Shown here: piece after piece, positions 26,408 through 36,988 of the stretch
Numbering within the stretch: position 1 is the stretch's first letter
Layout of the letters: each line of letters opens with the position of its first letter
Source of the DNA: an uncultured Clostridia bacterium
GTDB taxonomy: Bacteria; Bacillota; Clostridia; TANB77; CAG-508
Length of the DNA: 64,000 bases
NCBI GenBank assembly: GCA_944392605.1
Contig: CALXXE010000007.1
Coordinates: forward strand, 1-64,000
Direction of reading: 5' to 3'
The notes under the pieces: generated by a model
Seen by the model: the letters and a program-made list of their open reading frames with translations, nothing else
Databases searched by the model: none
What the model was told of the DNA's origin: nothing
Program-made: the position numbers and the translations under genes

Positions 26408-27601
26408 ATGAAAAGAGACAAAACACAAAAAAACAATAAAGGTATTACTCTTATAGCACTTGTCATTACCATAATTGTTTTATTAATTTTAGCAGGAGTT
26501 TCAATTTCAATGCTAACAGGGGAAAATGGAATATTAACACAAGCACAAAGAGCAAAGAATGAAACAGAAAATGCGGCACAAAATGAAGCAGCAATACTTG
26601 ATGAATATAATCAATATTTAAATGATATAACAAAGGGAGAAACAACTGGAGGAGGTACAACAGAAAGTACACTTGGAACTGTAACAGGAAGTGAAACAAG
26701 TAATTCAATTGTACAAGATAGTTTGGGAAATAAAGTAGTGGTACCAGCTGGTTTTGTGGTACAAAACCCAAATGATAACGTAGAGAATGGAATAGTAATA
26801 GTAGATGTAGACGAAAGTAGACCGACAGTAGGAAGTGAATTTGTATGGATACCGGTGGGGATAATTCATACAAGTAGTGGAGATAAGACAATAACGTTAA
26901 GGAGATATGTGTTTAATTCAGATGGTTCAATAAATGAAGAACTATCAAAAACAGAGCCAAAAGATCAATTAGTAACGACTTCAACTAGTACAGATTATTT
27001 TATAGAAAGCTTAAAGGATGAAGAAGTAAACAATACTCAAGCAAAAGATATAGAAGCGTTTATAGCAAAAGTTAATAGTACAAAAGGATATTATGTTGGA
27101 AGATATGAGGCAAGAACCAATAAAACAAGAGAGAGTGAAGAAGATGGTTTAACACAAGTAACAGTAAAACCAGATGAATATGTATATAACTGGATAACAC
27201 AAGATCAAGCAGCAAGCTTGAGCCAAGAAATGTATAATAATATTAATTTTGAAAGTGATTTAGTTAACAGTTATGCATGGGATACAGCGATGATATTTTT
27301 ACAAAATTGTGATAATAGAGATGATAAAAACATACCTTATTCACAACAAACAAGTTTAAATAAAAGTTTAGCATTACAAGGAACAAATAATTTAGCTACA
27401 AAGGACGTTATATGTAATATATATGATATTGCTAGTAATTGTAGGGAATGGACAACAGAAGGTTGTAGGATCGGACCTTGTGTAAGTAGAGGAAGCGATT
27501 TTGTCTTTACTACATCTTATACAGCTTCTTCTCGCCGAACTGATGTAAATAGTGTTCATTATTCAAATAATTTCTCTTTTCGACCAATTATTTATTTATA
27601 A
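26408..27601 (+). CDS. Type IV pilin-like N terminus fused to FGE/SUMF-like domain
   Basis: 397 residues. NNKGITLIALVITIIVLLIL is a class III prepilin signal: cleavage would follow KG, and a hydrophobic helix (about 15-38) then runs into an amphipathic one (TQAQRAKNETENAAQNEA). After a Thr/Gly linker (about 78-92) comes a globular domain. FVWIPVG, KGYYVGRYEAR, AWDTAMIFLQNCD and SNCREWTTEGCR, then SRGSDF and FRPIIYL, match the formylglycine-generating-enzyme-like/C-type-lectin-related fold found on surface proteins. Probably displayed on a pilus-like fibre; activity unknown. SD aaaggaag. Confidence 0.75.
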   Translation: MKRDKTQKNNKGITLIALVITIIVLLILAGVSISMLTGENGILTQAQRAKNETENAAQNEAAILDEYNQYLNDITKGETTGGGTTESTLGTVTGSETSNSIVQDSLGNKVVVPAGFVVQNPNDNVENGIVIVDVDESRPTVGSEFVWIPVGIIHTSSGDKTITLRRYVFNSDGSINEELSKTEPKDQLVTTSTSTDYFIESLKDEEVNNTQAKDIEAFIAKVNSTKGYYVGRYEARTNKTRESEEDGLTQVTVKPDEYVYNWITQDQAASLSQEMYNNINFESDLVNSYAWDTAMIFLQNCDNRDDKNIPYSQQTSLNKSLALQGTNNLATKDVICNIYDIASNCREWTTEGCRIGPCVSRGSDFVFTTSYTASSRRTDVNSVHYSNNFSFRPIIYL

Positions 27602-27722
27602 TTAGAGAAATTAATTGATTTGTTTGACAGATAAAGGATAATTCTTTAAAATCAAAAGGTAAAAGAGGATATACATAAAATATATCATCAATATGATAAG
27701 ATAAGAATAAAATAAGGTTCAT

Positions 27723-27767
27723 AAAAAATCAAGGAAGAATAAATATCATTTTTTTTCTTGATTTTTT
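27723..27767 (+). terminator. Terminator overlapping the alaS promoter
   Basis: AAAAAATCAAG (27723-27733) pairs with CTTGATTTTTT (27757-27767) across a loop. The right arm contains the -35 box of the alaS promoter. Confidence 0.6.
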
Positions 27768-27786
27768 GCTTGTTTTAGAGTATAAT
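27758..27786 (+). promoter_or_regulatory. Promoter of alaS
   Basis: TTGATT (27758-27763), 17-base spacer, TATAAT (27781-27786). It rules out ATG 27791 as the start codon because transcription would begin at about 27793. Confidence 0.75.
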
Positions 27787-27820
27787 CTTAATGTTAGAGT
27801 TTAGTTTTAAGGAGATAGAG

Positions 27821-29572
27821 ATGAAAGCAATAGAAATAAGAAGAAAATATTTAGACTATTTTAAAAAACATGGTCATAGCGTAATTCCTTCTGCACCATT
27901 AATACCAGAAAATGATCCTTCTGTATTATTTACAACAGCAGGAATGCAACCATTAGTACCATATTTATTAGGAGAAAAACATCCAGAAGGAAAAAGACTT
28001 ACAGATTATCAAAAATGTGTAAGAACAAATGATATTGATGAAGTAGGAGACAATCGTCACTTAACATACTTTGAAATGCTTGGAAATTGGTCTTTAGGGG
28101 ATTATTTTAAAGATGAATCAATTGCAATGAGTTTTGAATTCTTAACAAAAGAATTAGGAATTCCAGTAGAAAAATTATCAGTAACATGTTTTGCAGGAGA
28201 TGAAGATTGTCCAAGAGATGAAGTAGCAGCTAACGCTTGGAAAAAAGCAGGAATACCAGAAGACCATATATATTATTATGGAAAAGATGATAACTGGTGG
28301 ATAGCAGGAGAAGAAGGACCTTGCGGTCCAGATACAGAAATGTTCTATGACACTGGAAAACCAGCATGTGGGCCTGACTGTCAGCCAAGTTGTGATTGTG
28401 GTAAATATGTAGAAATTTGGAATAATGTATTTATGGAATATTTCAAAGACGAAAATGGATATAGAAAATTAGAACAAAAAAATGTTGATACTGGACTTGG
28501 ATTAGAGAGAATGACAATGTTATTACAAGGAAAAGAAACTCCATTTGATACTGAATTATTTAGTCCAGTTATGGATAAACTAAAAGAGCTACAAAAAATA
28601 GATAACATTGAAAGTAGAAGAATAATAGCAGAACATTTACGTTCAAGTATGATGATAATAGCAGATGGAGGAAGACCAAGTAATCTAGATAGAGGATATG
28701 TATTAAGAAGATTAATTAGAAGAATGATAAGACATATGAATAAGTTACAAATAGACCTAGATTCATTAAAAGAATTAATAGATATCTATGTTAGAGATTT
28801 AGGTGAAATGTATCCTGAACTTGTTAAAAATAGAGAAACTATAGAACAAGTAATAATAGAAGAAAAAGATAAATTTGTAAAAACTCTTAGCAATGGCGAA
28901 AGAGAATTCCAAAAAGCAATAGGAAAATTAGAAGGAACAAATGTTATACCAGGAGAAATAGTATTTAGATTATATGATACTTATGGTTTTCCACCAGAAG
29001 TAACAAAAGAGTTAGCTTTTGAAAATGGTTATGAAATTGATATGGATAGTTTTAATGAATTATTCAAAAAACACCAAGAAAAATCAAGAGCAGGTTCTGA
29101 GCAAAAATTCAAAGGCGGTTTAGCAGAGACAACAGAAGAAACAATAAAATATCATACAGCAACACATTTATTAAATGCAGCAATAAAGAAAGTAATAGGA
29201 AAAGATGCACATCAAAGAGGATCAAATATAACTGTTGATAGAATGAGATTTGACTTTAACTGTGACCATAAGCTAACACCTGAAGAAAAACAAGAAATAG
29301 AAGACTTAGTAAATAAATGGATTAAAGAAGGATTACCTGTAATAAAAGAAGAAATGAAAAAAGAAGATGCAATAAAATCTGGTGCAGAATGTATGTTTAT
29401 TGAAAAATATCCAGATATAGTAACAGTATATACAATAGGAGATGTATCAAAAGAACTATGTGGAGGACCTCATGTTAAAAACACAAGTGAACTTGGAAGA
29501 TTTAAAATAAAAAAAGAGGAATCTAGTTCATCAGGAGTAAGAAGAATAAAAGCAGTATTAATAGATGAATAG
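27821..29572 (+). CDS. alaS: Alanine--tRNA ligase, short form
   Basis: 583 residues, charges tRNA-Ala. The catalytic core is intact: RRKYLDYFKKHGHSVIPSAP, FTTAGMQPLVPY, RHLTYFEMLGNWS, VDTGLGLERM. The tRNA-recognition domain follows (RGYVLRRLIRRMIRHM). The editing domain keeps HTATHLL and CGGPHVKNT. Against the usual 870-880 residues, two parts are missing: the beta-barrel normally between the recognition and editing domains (the chain goes from KSRAGSEQKFKGG straight to ETIKYHTATH), and the whole C-terminal oligomerisation domain. ATG 27821 follows SD AAGGAG. Confidence 0.93.
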   Translation: MKAIEIRRKYLDYFKKHGHSVIPSAPLIPENDPSVLFTTAGMQPLVPYLLGEKHPEGKRLTDYQKCVRTNDIDEVGDNRHLTYFEMLGNWSLGDYFKDESIAMSFEFLTKELGIPVEKLSVTCFAGDEDCPRDEVAANAWKKAGIPEDHIYYYGKDDNWWIAGEEGPCGPDTEMFYDTGKPACGPDCQPSCDCGKYVEIWNNVFMEYFKDENGYRKLEQKNVDTGLGLERMTMLLQGKETPFDTELFSPVMDKLKELQKIDNIESRRIIAEHLRSSMMIIADGGRPSNLDRGYVLRRLIRRMIRHMNKLQIDLDSLKELIDIYVRDLGEMYPELVKNRETIEQVIIEEKDKFVKTLSNGEREFQKAIGKLEGTNVIPGEIVFRLYDTYGFPPEVTKELAFENGYEIDMDSFNELFKKHQEKSRAGSEQKFKGGLAETTEETIKYHTATHLLNAAIKKVIGKDAHQRGSNITVDRMRFDFNCDHKLTPEEKQEIEDLVNKWIKEGLPVIKEEMKKEDAIKSGAECMFIEKYPDIVTVYTIGDVSKELCGGPHVKNTSELGRFKIKKEESSSSGVRRIKAVLIDE

Positions 29573-29594
29573 ATTTATCGTAGGAGGTTTTATT

Positions 29595-29939
29595 ATGGAA
29601 GATTGTTTATTTTGTAAAATAATAAAAGGAGAAGTACCTTCAAATAAAGTATATGAAGATGACTATGTATATGCATTTAAAGATATAGAGCCAGCAGCAC
29701 CTGTTCATGTATTAGTAGTACCTAAAAAACATATTTCATGTTTAAATGAAATGACAGAAGATGATGAATTACTAGCAGGAAAAATTCTTATGGCTATAAA
29801 GAAAATAGCTAAAGAATTAGGCGTAGATGAAAAAGGTTATAGAGTCATAAATAACTGTGGAAAAGATGCAGGACAAACAGTAATGCATTTACATTTCCAT
29901 TTACTTGCAGGTGTAGAAATGGGTGAAAAATTAGTATAA
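29595..29939 (+). CDS. hinT: HIT-family nucleotide hydrolase
   Basis: 114 residues, histidine triad protein that hydrolyses nucleoside phosphoramidates. It starts MEDCLFCKIIKGEVPSNKVY and carries the triad in QTVMHLHFHLLAG. ATG 29595 has SD taggaggt. The upstream in-frame ATG at 29565 overlaps alaS and is less likely. Probably co-transcribed with alaS. Confidence 0.95.
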   Translation: MEDCLFCKIIKGEVPSNKVYEDDYVYAFKDIEPAAPVHVLVVPKKHISCLNEMTEDDELLAGKILMAIKKIAKELGVDEKGYRVINNCGKDAGQTVMHLHFHLLAGVEMGEKLV

Positions 29940-29950
29940 AATAATTTCGA

Positions 29951-29978
29951 GAAAAGCATGTAAAATGCTTTTCTTTCT
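29951..29978 (+). terminator. Terminator after hinT
   Basis: GAAAAGCAT (29951-29959) pairs with ATGCTTTTC (29965-29973), then TTTC. Confidence 0.75.
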
Positions 29979-30076
29979 GCTATAAATAGAGAAAAGAATA
30001 ATATTCAAAAAAGAAAACGTTGAATGTGATGAAATTTTAAAATAATATAAAAAACGAAAGAAAAGGGATAATATAA

Positions 30077-31345
30077 ATGGAAGATTCAGCTAATAGAAAA
30101 TTTAATATGAAATTATATCCTATCTATATTGTATTGGGTTCAGATTTATTGTTCTTTTATGGAACTAGAGTATTATATTTATCAGAAGTAAAAAATATAT
30201 CTGATGCAAATATTGTTTTGTTATCAACGATATTTGCATTATTATCTATTGTAGCAATTATTTTTGCTAATATAATAAATATCAAAAAGGGAAATAGAAA
30301 AACTTTAATAATAGGAGATTGCATAGCAATTGCATCAATGTTTATATTTTTAGTGGGAAAAAATTTTACTCAAATAGCAATAGCTCAAATGCTAACAGCT
30401 ATAGGATTTGCAATGAAAAATATTTCTATAGCACCATTATTAAGAGAGTCTATACCTAAAACAAAATATAAAAATCAAATATTTTCAAGAATAGATAGAA
30501 AAGCATATTTTAGTTATTGCATAATTTCAGCATTGTCTATATTAGTTTCGGGATATTTATATGATATAAACAAATATATACCAATGATATTATGTTTTAT
30601 ATGTACAATTATTTCTTTAATTATATCAATTAATTTTAAAGAGATAGAAGATAAAAATGTAGATGAAAATAAAACAACTAAATCTGTTGAAATGCTTAAA
30701 GAAGGATATGTATTTTTTATTAAATCAAAAAGATTGAAAGCATTGTTATTATCATTAGGATTTATTTGGGGAATTTTTACATTATATGTTACATATCAAC
30801 CTACATTATTAAAAAATATGAATATACGAGCAACAAATATTTGTATTATATGTACGGTCTTAGAAATAATAAGGGGAATTGGAGGGAGATTAGAAAATAA
30901 ATATAATGAAAAATTCAAAAATAAATCTTTAATAATATTATCTTTAGTTATATCTTTTTCTTTTATTATAGCAGGAATTGGTAGCTTATTGAAAATGAAG
31001 TTTGCTATACAAATTTTAATAGTAATATTAGCATTTTTAATTATTGAAATTATGAGAGGAATATATATGGTTCTATATAAAAGATATGTTAACAATTTTA
31101 CGAATGCAAAAATATTACCAACTATATATACAATGACAAATATTTTTTGGAATTTAACAAGAGTAGTAATTACAGCAATAGGTTCTTTTATATTAACAAT
31201 TGTAGAGATAAAAATAGCTTTTATAGTAGTAGGAATTATATTTGTGATATTCACAATATTGATTGGAATTTATATGAAAACTAGAATCGGTTTAAATCCA
31301 GATTTATATAGCAAAGTAGATTTAAAATATGATGATAAGAAATAA
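30077..31345 (+). CDS. MFS-type transporter, paralogue 1
   Basis: 422 residues with about twelve hydrophobic segments. It begins NMKLYPIYIVLGSDLLFFYG; the cytoplasmic loop NIKKGNRKTLIIGD corresponds to the MFS motif between TM2 and TM3. Substrate cannot be told. It is clearly homologous along its whole length to the protein at 36989 (shared GSDLLF, RKTLIIGD, SIPKT, FSRID, YQ.TLLKNMN, ILPTIYTMTNI). SD aaaaggg. Monocistronic. Confidence 0.85.
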   Translation: MEDSANRKFNMKLYPIYIVLGSDLLFFYGTRVLYLSEVKNISDANIVLLSTIFALLSIVAIIFANIINIKKGNRKTLIIGDCIAIASMFIFLVGKNFTQIAIAQMLTAIGFAMKNISIAPLLRESIPKTKYKNQIFSRIDRKAYFSYCIISALSILVSGYLYDINKYIPMILCFICTIISLIISINFKEIEDKNVDENKTTKSVEMLKEGYVFFIKSKRLKALLLSLGFIWGIFTLYVTYQPTLLKNMNIRATNICIICTVLEIIRGIGGRLENKYNEKFKNKSLIILSLVISFSFIIAGIGSLLKMKFAIQILIVILAFLIIEIMRGIYMVLYKRYVNNFTNAKILPTIYTMTNIFWNLTRVVITAIGSFILTIVEIKIAFIVVGIIFVIFTILIGIYMKTRIGLNPDLYSKVDLKYDDKK

Positions 31346-31377
31346 TAGGTATTTCTAATTTTATATAGAAAAGTAAA

Positions 31378-31406
31378 TTTACATAAATGCTAAAATGTGA
31401 TATAAT
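31378..31406 (+). promoter_or_regulatory. Promoter of the G+C-rich gene at 31443
   Basis: TTTACA (31378-31383), 17-base spacer, TATAAT (31401-31406), followed 36 bases later by the start codon. Confidence 0.75.
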
Positions 31407-31442
31407 ATATTTGTAGTGTATAACTCTATTTTAGGAGGGCAA

Positions 31443-31766
31443 ATGTCTAAGACGACTCTCTTTGACGTTTCCAATGTTGTTAGAACTGGGATGGAACTGG
31501 AGCAGAGGGTAGACTTGGCTCTATACGAAGCTCAGAGCAAATCTCGTTCAGGTCGAGATTATAGTCAGGAACTTGCAGAGTGCTTGAGCACTCTAAAGGA
31601 CTTTCTTGACTATAATGAGAGGGTGCTGGACGAAATGGAAAGGAATGCTCTTTCCAATGGTAATGAGCTCTTCATTGCAGAGATAATCAATCCGATGAGG
31701 AGTGATTTACAAAGGAAAGAAGAGAGTGTTCGAGAAGAGATAAGGAGGCTTCAGATGGGAAGGTGA
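31443..31766 (+). CDS. Unknown small protein, base composition unlike neighbours
   Basis: 107 residues, soluble, predicted mostly helical: MSKTTLFDVSNVVRTGMELE, SQELAECLSTLKDFLDYNER, SDLQRKEESVREEIRRL. No family recognised. The gene uses C- and G-rich codons (GAC, CTC, GGG, GAG): I count 29 G+C in 31501-31560, against about a quarter in flanking genes. It has its own promoter, a strong aggaggg SD and a G+C-rich terminator, so it is a self-contained cassette. ATG 31443 is used; the upstream frame to 31416 contains the SD. Confidence 0.8.
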   Translation: MSKTTLFDVSNVVRTGMELEQRVDLALYEAQSKSRSGRDYSQELAECLSTLKDFLDYNERVLDEMERNALSNGNELFIAEIINPMRSDLQRKEESVREEIRRLQMGR

Positions 31767-31786
31767 CATAGTTCACTTCGAAAAAT

Positions 31787-31815
31787 GCTGGCGGGAGATT
31801 TCCGCCGGCGTTTTA
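31787..31815 (+). terminator. G+C-rich terminator
   Basis: GCTGGCGG (31787-31794) pairs with CCGCCGGC (31802-31809), followed by GTTTT. It is much more G+C-rich than any other stem-loop in the window. Confidence 0.85.
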
Positions 31816-31947
31816 AAAATATTAAAGGTATTATTAGCTATTAAATGTATCTTTACAAAAATTATATAAAAAGACGTTAATATCTTTATTTTTTTATAAA
31901 AATATGTTATAATATATTTAGTAGAATATTGTACGGAGGTAAAAGTT

Positions 31948-32619
31948 ATGTTTGAGAGTAAATATAGTAAAGTATTAACGGTAATATTAGTAATAGTAAT
32001 AGTAGCGATAGTTGGATTGTTAGGATTTTTAGCATTTGACTTTATTCAAAATTATTTGGTAACAAATGATGCAGCAAATTTTGTAGAAGATTTTAATGGT
32101 AAGGTAAATTCAGATGAAAATACAACTGTAGCAGATGGAAATACAGAAACTAACAATGAAAATCCTTTTAATGGACTTGAAACTACAAATAATAATAATT
32201 CAGGTAATTCAACACAAAGAACATATAAAGGATTTGGAGTAGTAGGAACAATGAGAATTCCAGCAACAAACTTCGAATATCCAATCCTAGAAAAAGTAAC
32301 TAAAAAATCTATAGAAACAGCAGTAGCATTTCAATGGGGAGCAGGAATAAACCAAGTAGGAAATAGTGTAATAATAGGACATAATTATAGAAATGGATTA
32401 TTCTTCTCAAATAACAAAAAATTACAAATAGGAGATAAAATATACATAACAGATAATTCAGGAACAGAGATGACATATACAATATATGATAAATTTGAAA
32501 CATCAGATTCAGATACATCATTCTATCAAAGAGATACAGCAGGAAAACCAGAAGTAACATTATCAACATGTACAGATGATAGTAGTGCAAGATTAATTAT
32601 CTTAGCGAGAGTCGAATAA
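31948..32619 (+). CDS. Sortase
   Basis: 223 residues. An N-terminal membrane span (about 9-33) is followed by an Asn/Thr-rich linker (about 50-95) and the sortase beta-barrel: VVGTMRIPATNFEYPILEKV, catalytic His in VIIGHNYRN, catalytic Cys in TLSTCTDDSS and Arg in IILARVE at the very end. The features fit class D/E sortases, which anchor surface proteins or act during sporulation; the class is not settled. No substrate gene is adjacent. SD cggaggt. Confidence 0.92.
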   Translation: MFESKYSKVLTVILVIVIVAIVGLLGFLAFDFIQNYLVTNDAANFVEDFNGKVNSDENTTVADGNTETNNENPFNGLETTNNNNSGNSTQRTYKGFGVVGTMRIPATNFEYPILEKVTKKSIETAVAFQWGAGINQVGNSVIIGHNYRNGLFFSNNKKLQIGDKIYITDNSGTEMTYTIYDKFETSDSDTSFYQRDTAGKPEVTLSTCTDDSSARLIILARVE

Positions 32620-32637
32620 AATAAATATATATAAAGT

Positions 32638-34721
<2,084 letters not shown>

Positions 34722-34729
34722 GGACGTTT

Positions 34730-34755
34730 CCATTTGTCGTTTTTTCCACAAATGG
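34730..34755. other. Hairpin after ligA
   Basis: CCATTTGT (34730-34737) pairs with ACAAATGG (34748-34755). There is no T tract on the plus strand, so it is either a weak terminator or a small dispersed palindrome. Confidence 0.4.
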
Positions 34756-34783
34756 GTACACAGCTTAAAATATAGGAGGATAT

Positions 34784-35023
34784 ATGGAAGATTATACTTT
34801 TGAAAAAATGTGGGTAGATTTAAGAGATGGTTATCAAATATATTATACATATGTAGGAAATAGATATTTATTATTCAAAACAGCGGATAATTGTTATACA
34901 CAAAAATTAATATCAGAACATAAGAAAAATCCACAACCACGCATGCTTATGCTAACATTAAAAAGAGTAAAAGAAATGTTTCCACATATGGAAGATATAG
35001 AATATAAAAGAGATGAGTTTTAA
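34784..35023 (+). CDS. Conserved-looking small protein, unknown
   Basis: 79 residues: MEDYTFEKMWVDLRDGYQIY, then YVGNRYLLFKTADNCYTQKL and PQPRMLMLTLKRVKEMFPHM. It is compact with no membrane segment, has SD aggagga, and sits between ligA and folD. Not assigned to a family. Confidence 0.7.
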   Translation: MEDYTFEKMWVDLRDGYQIYYTYVGNRYLLFKTADNCYTQKLISEHKKNPQPRMLMLTLKRVKEMFPHMEDIEYKRDEF

Positions 35024-35097
35024 AGATAAATAAAAGATAATAATTATTAATGTCATAAGTGTAATAAAAACTATATTATGTAATAAGGAGAATAAAA

Positions 35098-35961
35098 ATG
35101 GCTGTAATAATAGATGGAAAAGCATTAGCAAAAAAAATAAGAAGTAATTTAAAAGTAGAATGTGATGAATTAAAAAAGGAAGGAATAACACCAAAACTTG
35201 CTGTTATAATGGTTGGTGATAATCCAGCATCAAAAGTATATGTAAGAAATAAAAGTAAGGCATGCAATGAAGTTGGAATAGAATACCAAGAATATATTTT
35301 AGATGAGAAAACAAGACAAGATGAATTGTTAGATTTAATAAAAAGATTAAATAAAGATGAAACAGTAAATGGAATTTTATTACAAAGTCCAGTACCAGAG
35401 CATTTAAATATAAATCAAGCTTTTAAAGCAATAACATATTTAAAAGATGTAGATGGATTTACTCCTTCTAGTGTGGGAAAACTTTGTATAGGTGAAGACA
35501 CATTTGTATCATGTACTCCTTTAGGGGTTATTAAGATGTTTGAAGAGTATAATATTGACTTAAATGGTAAAGATGTGGTAATATTAGGAAGAAGTAATAT
35601 TGTAGGAAGACCACTTATACAATGCTGTTTACAAAAAAATGCAACTGTAACAGTGTGTCATTCAAGAACAAAAAGTTTAGAGGAACACACTAAAAGAGCA
35701 GATGTGATTATCTCAGCAATAGGGCAACCAAAATTTGTAACAGCAGACATGGTAAAAGATGGAGTAGTTATAATTGATGTAGGAATAAATAGGGACGAAA
35801 ACGGAAAGTTAGTAGGAGATGTTGATTTTAAAAATGTAGAGAAAAAAGCAAGCTATATAACTCCAGTTCCTGGAGGTGTTGGACCGATGACAATAGCAAT
35901 GCTTATGCACAATGTAATAAAAGCTACAAAAGAACAATATAATGAAAATTCAACATTTTGA
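35098..35961 (+). CDS. folD: Methylenetetrahydrofolate dehydrogenase/cyclohydrolase
   Basis: FolD, 287 residues, bifunctional enzyme of one-carbon metabolism. Active-site Tyr/Lys region KVYVRNKSKACNEVGIEYQ, then GILLQSPVPEHLN, DVDGFTPSSVGKL, the NAD(P) site VVILGRSNIVGRPLIQCC and the C-terminal TPVPGGVGPMTIAMLMHN. SD aaggaga. A terminator follows. Confidence 0.97.
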   Translation: MAVIIDGKALAKKIRSNLKVECDELKKEGITPKLAVIMVGDNPASKVYVRNKSKACNEVGIEYQEYILDEKTRQDELLDLIKRLNKDETVNGILLQSPVPEHLNINQAFKAITYLKDVDGFTPSSVGKLCIGEDTFVSCTPLGVIKMFEEYNIDLNGKDVVILGRSNIVGRPLIQCCLQKNATVTVCHSRTKSLEEHTKRADVIISAIGQPKFVTADMVKDGVVIIDVGINRDENGKLVGDVDFKNVEKKASYITPVPGGVGPMTIAMLMHNVIKATKEQYNENSTF

Positions 35962-35980
35962 TTTATTAAATAAAGATATG

Positions 35981-36010
35981 GGGCATTATTTTTTAATAAT
36001 GCTCTTTTTA
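35981..36010 (+). terminator. Terminator after folD
   Basis: GGGCATTATT pairs with AATAATGCTC around TTTT, followed by TTTTTATGTTTT. Confidence 0.85.
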
Positions 36011-36029
36011 TGTTTTAAGGAGGAAGTAT

Positions 36030-36935
36030 ATGGTGGAAGATAAAAAATATTGGATATGGTTTAGTTTAATAAAAGGATTAGGAAATAAAAGGAAGAAAAA
36101 GCTATTAGAAATATATAGAAGTCCTGAACGAATATATTGTTTAAAGAAAGATGAATTACTAAAAATAAGAGGAATAGGAACACAAATTGTGGATAACATT
36201 TTAGATGAGAAGATAAAAGAAGCGGTTAATAAACATATTTATTATATGGAAAAAAATAATATAGATATCATTTCAATCGTAGACAAGTATTATCCTCAAT
36301 ATTTAAAGCAAATATATGATCCGCCAATTAGCTTATATATCAAAGGAAATAAAGAAATATTAAATAATAAAGGAATAGCCATAATTGGTTGTAGAGAAGC
36401 AAGTGAATATGGTAAAAAAGTATCTAAATATTTTGGATATAACTTATCAAAAGTAGGTATAAATATAATTAGTGGTTTAGCTAAAGGTGTTGATAGTTAT
36501 TCACATGTTGGAAATTGTTGTTCTGTATTAGAGGAAAGTTATTCACATGTTGATAACTACAAAAGATGTGGAAAACCAATAGCAGTTGTGGGAAATGGGC
36601 TAGATATGGTATATCCAAAAACAAATCAAAAGTTGGAACAGAAAATAATAGAATTAGGTGGATGCATAATTTCTGAATATTCAATAGGAACAAAGCCACA
36701 AAAAATGCATTTTCCAGCAAGAAATAGAATTATTAGTGGAATGAGTAATGGGGTTCTTGTAATAGAAGCAAAAGAAAAAAGTGGAACATTAATAACAGTT
36801 GATTTTGCTTTAGAACAAGGAAAAGATGTATATGTAGTACCTGGTAATATAAACTCAATAAATTCCGTCGGAACAAATGAACTAATAAAGCAAGGAGCAA
36901 AATTAATAACAACGTATAAAGAGATTGAAATTTAG
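36030..36935 (+). CDS. dprA: DNA-processing protein DprA
   Basis: 301 residues, loads RecA on incoming single-stranded DNA in transformation. An N-terminal helical/HhH part (LKKDELLKIRGIGTQIVDNI) precedes the Rossmann fold: GIAIIGCREASEYGKKVSKY, NIISGLAKGVDSYSH, KPIAVVGNGLDMVYPK, FPARNRIISGMSNGVLVIEA and SGTLITVDFALEQGKDVYVV. Between GVD and GKPIAVV, about 14 extra residues come from an internal 42-base near-duplication (SYSHVGN and SYSHVDN). The usual third, winged-helix domain is absent. Confidence 0.93.
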   Translation: MVEDKKYWIWFSLIKGLGNKRKKKLLEIYRSPERIYCLKKDELLKIRGIGTQIVDNILDEKIKEAVNKHIYYMEKNNIDIISIVDKYYPQYLKQIYDPPISLYIKGNKEILNNKGIAIIGCREASEYGKKVSKYFGYNLSKVGINIISGLAKGVDSYSHVGNCCSVLEESYSHVDNYKRCGKPIAVVGNGLDMVYPKTNQKLEQKIIELGGCIISEYSIGTKPQKMHFPARNRIISGMSNGVLVIEAKEKSGTLITVDFALEQGKDVYVVPGNINSINSVGTNELIKQGAKLITTYKEIEI

Positions 36936-36988
36936 GATTAAACATGTTATATTAAAGTTGTATACAAAAGAAATCGAGGAGTGGACAT

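Noticed and set aside
27791-27820. Upstream ATG at 27791 as the alaS start
   Set aside because: The -10 box ends at 27786, so this ATG lies at or before the transcript start. AAGGAG sits correctly for ATG 27821.
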